NCBI GenBank assembly: GCA_964345035.1
Contig: CAYFPO010000036.1
Span: 1-14,344, forward strand
Reading direction: 5' to 3'
DNA length: 14,344 nt
Source of the DNA: CAYFPO01 sp964345035
GTDB lineage: Bacteria; Fidelibacterota; Marinisomatia; SCGC-AAA003-L08; GCA-002704045
The translations under genes were made by a program, and so were the position numbers. Within the stretch, counting starts at the first letter, position 1; the number at the start of each line of letters is the position of its first letter. Shown here piece by piece: positions 12,644 through 14,344 of this stretch. Below the pieces are notes generated by a model. It saw only the letters and a list, made by a program, of their open reading frames with translations, ran no database searches and had not been told where the DNA came from.

Positions 12644-14131
12644 TTATTTAAAAACCCTGAATTGACCATTTTGATATTTTTGCCAATAATCATTTAATTG
12701 TATTTTAAGTTTTGGTAACAGAAAGAATGCACCAATGATATTTGGAAAAGCACAGGAAAGTATCATCATATCTGAAAAATCAATGACATTGCTGAGGGAT
12801 GAAATCGAACCTAAAATGACGCAGCCAATGAACATAGCCTGATAGATTATCAGCGAATTTTTCCCAAATAGATAACGCCAGCCTTTATCGCCATAGTAGT
12901 ACCAGGAGATCATTGTGCTGTAGGAAAACAGAAATACAACAACGGACAGGATATAGGGAAACCAGATAATGACGCTTCCAAATGCTGCTGATGTTAATTG
13001 TGCTCCCTGTATGCCTTCCTGATTAATGAGTGGATTTTGGTCTGCCGTAATCAAAATGACGGAAGCTGTCATAAAACAAACAATGATTGTATCGATGAAA
13101 GGACCAATCATGGCGACAATCCCTTCGCGTACCGGTTCATCTGTTTTTGCAGCGGAATGTGCAATAGCTGCGGACCCAACCCCGCCTTCATTACTGAACA
13201 CAGCTCGTTTTATCCCGATGATCAAAACACCCATAATGCCGCCGTACATTGCATCCGGACTGAAAGCCTGTGTAATGATAGACGTAACAACGCCCGGTAG
13301 TTTTCCAAAATTTGTGAGAATGATGAAAAGCGATGCACCAACGTAAAGCAGAACCATAGCCGGTACAATTTTCTCAGTTGCTTTCCCGATACGTTCAATC
13401 CCGCCAATAATAACAACCCCGACTAATGCTGCCAGAACCACACCATAGACCATACTGTTAATGCCGGTTAGAGATCCAACCAGTTCATAAGATTGATTTG
13501 CCTGAAACATATTGCCGCCGCCAAAAGCTCCGCCAATGATGAATACAGCATATAATCCACCCAAAAATTTTCCAGCGGTTTTCATAATGCCGCCTTTGTT
13601 CCCCAGTCCTTCTCTCAAATAATACATGGGCCCGCCGCTGACAGATCCGTCGTCATGAACCTGTCTGTATATCTGGGCGAGAGTAGCAGAAACAAATTTT
13701 GCCGTCATGCTGAATACTGCAATGAACATCATCCAGAACACTGCGCCGGGACCACCCAAAGAAACTGCCACGGCTACACCTGCTATATTCCCTAAACCGA
13801 TGGTAGCGGAAAGGGCGGAGGTAAGCGCTTGAAAGTGGCTGATCTGACCTGTATCTTCGGGATTATCGTATTTTCCGCGGATGATCTCAATGGAATGTTT
13901 AAAACCACGGATATTGATAAATTTAAAATAAAGGGTAAATGTAATGGCTCCAATGAGCAATACCAAAACGATTAAGGGAAACCCGAGGATTTTAAAAAAT
14001 AAAACCATGGCGAGGTATTCAACAAATCCCCCGAATATGCCGTCTATTTTTTCCAGGTTTAGTGAAAATGAAATAGGTTCAGTTAAAATAGAAATTAAAT
14101 ATATGGGGGTCAATAAAAAAATGCCGATCAT
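12644..14131 (-). CDS. AGCS family sodium:alanine/glycine symporter
   Basis: This inner-membrane carrier imports alanine, glycine or related amino acids together with sodium (TC 2.A.25). The 495-residue protein is a multi-span membrane protein with roughly ten or eleven hydrophobic segments. Family signatures are IGLGNIAGVAVAVSLGGPGA (111-130) followed by VFWMM, SGGPMYYLREGLG (165-177), and NEGGVGSAAIAHSAAKTDEP with VREG near residues 310-335. The start is well supported: AGGAG on the minus strand (14138-14142) lies 6 bases before the ATG at 14131, and a promoter pair sits just upstream. Another ATG at 14135 is out of frame. suhB follows after 6 bases. A periplasmic N-terminal extension (about 1-30, hydrophobic then polar) precedes the core. 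The amino-acid preference cannot be read from sequence. Confidence 0.95.
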   Translation of the reverse strand: MIGIFLLTPIYLISILTEPISFSLNLEKIDGIFGGFVEYLAMVLFFKILGFPLIVLVLLIGAITFTLYFKFINIRGFKHSIEIIRGKYDNPEDTGQISHFQALTSALSATIGLGNIAGVAVAVSLGGPGAVFWMMFIAVFSMTAKFVSATLAQIYRQVHDDGSVSGGPMYYLREGLGNKGGIMKTAGKFLGGLYAVFIIGGAFGGGNMFQANQSYELVGSLTGINSMVYGVVLAALVGVVIIGGIERIGKATEKIVPAMVLLYVGASLFIILTNFGKLPGVVTSIITQAFSPDAMYGGIMGVLIIGIKRAVFSNEGGVGSAAIAHSAAKTDEPVREGIVAMIGPFIDTIIVCFMTASVILITADQNPLINQEGIQGAQLTSAAFGSVIIWFPYILSVVVFLFSYSTMISWYYYGDKGWRYLFGKNSLIIYQAMFIGCVILGSISSLSNVIDFSDMMILSCAFPNIIGAFFLLPKLKIQLNDYWQKYQNGQFRVFK

Positions 14132-14153
14132 TCATCTCTCCTACTAATAATTA

Positions 14154-14182
14154 TCTATATGTTTGTTATTAAATTTTGTTAA
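14154..14182 (-). promoter_or_regulatory. Probable sigma70-like promoter for the symporter-suhB operon
   Basis: On the minus strand TTAACA (+ strand 14177-14182) and TATAGA (14154-14159) are spaced by exactly 17 bases. Both hexamers match the consensus at most positions. Transcription would start near 14147, leaving a short leader of about 15 bases that still contains the AGGAG ribosome binding site. Confidence 0.45.
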
Positions 14183-14224
14183 TTGAAAAACAGATTTAAA
14201 AGGGTTCCTGTGTATTTTTGGGTT

Positions 14225-14253
14225 AAAAAAAGACCCGTGATAATAGGGGTTTT
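14225..14253 (-). terminator. Possible intrinsic terminator of a minus-strand gene beyond the right edge
   Basis: Read on the minus strand, AAAACCC and GGGTCTTT form a stem of about 7 bp (one G-U pair) around a 10-base loop. A run of seven T's follows immediately (complement of 14225-14231). It lies upstream of the symporter promoter, so it would close a gene transcribed leftwards from outside the window. I see no coding sequence in the remaining bases to 14344. Confidence 0.42.
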
Positions 14254-14344
14254 GACTGTGATAATCCAATGACTAATAATGAGGAATAAGTTTTTATTTA
14301 TACCGTGGATAAGACAGTTGATTAATTTTTAATTTTTCACTTTT

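Noticed and set aside
14183..14344. Possible coding end at the right edge
   Set aside because: The stretch is AT-rich with no ribosome binding site or recognisable protein segment in either direction. Only a terminator-like hairpin is supported.

Overview
The window reads as a chromosomal segment of a bacterium from the Fibrobacteres-Chlorobi-Bacteroidetes (FCB) group in the broad sense. The main evidence is a secreted protein (DUF1501) ending in a YPNPFN-type C-terminal sorting domain of the kind exported by the type IX secretion system (T9SS). Supporting evidence is the paired DUF1800/DUF1501 operon, moderately AT-rich DNA and abundant short hairpin repeats between genes. A lineage such as Ca. 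Marinimicrobia, Ignavibacteria or Calditrichota would fit, but I cannot fix the phylum by eye. The window begins exactly on a repeat unit, which would suit a metagenomic contig broken at a repeat.

Layout. (1) Positions 1-1867: a two-gene type IV toxin-antitoxin / abortive-infection module (AbiEi antitoxin, AbiEii nucleotidyltransferase toxin, 4-bp ATGA overlap). It is bracketed by two pairs of the same 19-bp direct repeat, as an accessory cassette would be. (2) Positions 1868-2319: no credible gene. It holds an approximately 100-bp imperfect inverted repeat and a run of small hairpins, which look like remnants of REP/MITE-like elements. (3) Positions 2320-4890: + strand housekeeping genes dut (dUTPase), groES and groEL, closed by a perfect 30-bp palindromic terminator that can serve both strands. 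(4) Positions 4929-8200, minus strand: a translationally coupled pair, a Sec-signal DUF1800 protein followed by a DUF1501 protein with a Tat-type signal and a T9SS sorting tail. (5) Positions 8201-11826, + strand: a divergent intergenic region, then purL (FGAM synthase II, TTG start) and an M20-family amidohydrolase. (6) Positions 11831-14131, minus strand: an AGCS-type sodium:amino-acid symporter followed by an inositol-monophosphatase (SuhB) family gene, convergent with the amidohydrolase across only 4 bp. (7) Positions 14132-14344: a promoter for the symporter and a probable terminator for a gene beyond the right edge.

How the genes relate. Most of the window is ordinary metabolism: nucleotide hygiene (Dut), protein folding (GroESL), purine synthesis (PurL), peptide or amide hydrolysis and amino-acid uptake (M20, AGCS), and phosphatase (SuhB). 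The accessory part is the AbiE cassette with its flanking repeats and the hairpin-rich stretch after it. The least understood system is the DUF1800/DUF1501 export pair, whose partners appear to cross the inner membrane by different routes and of which only one carries an outer-membrane sorting tail. I found no wholly new system. The best candidates for follow-up are the repeat-bracketed AbiE cassette and the Tat/T9SS combination in the DUF1501 protein.
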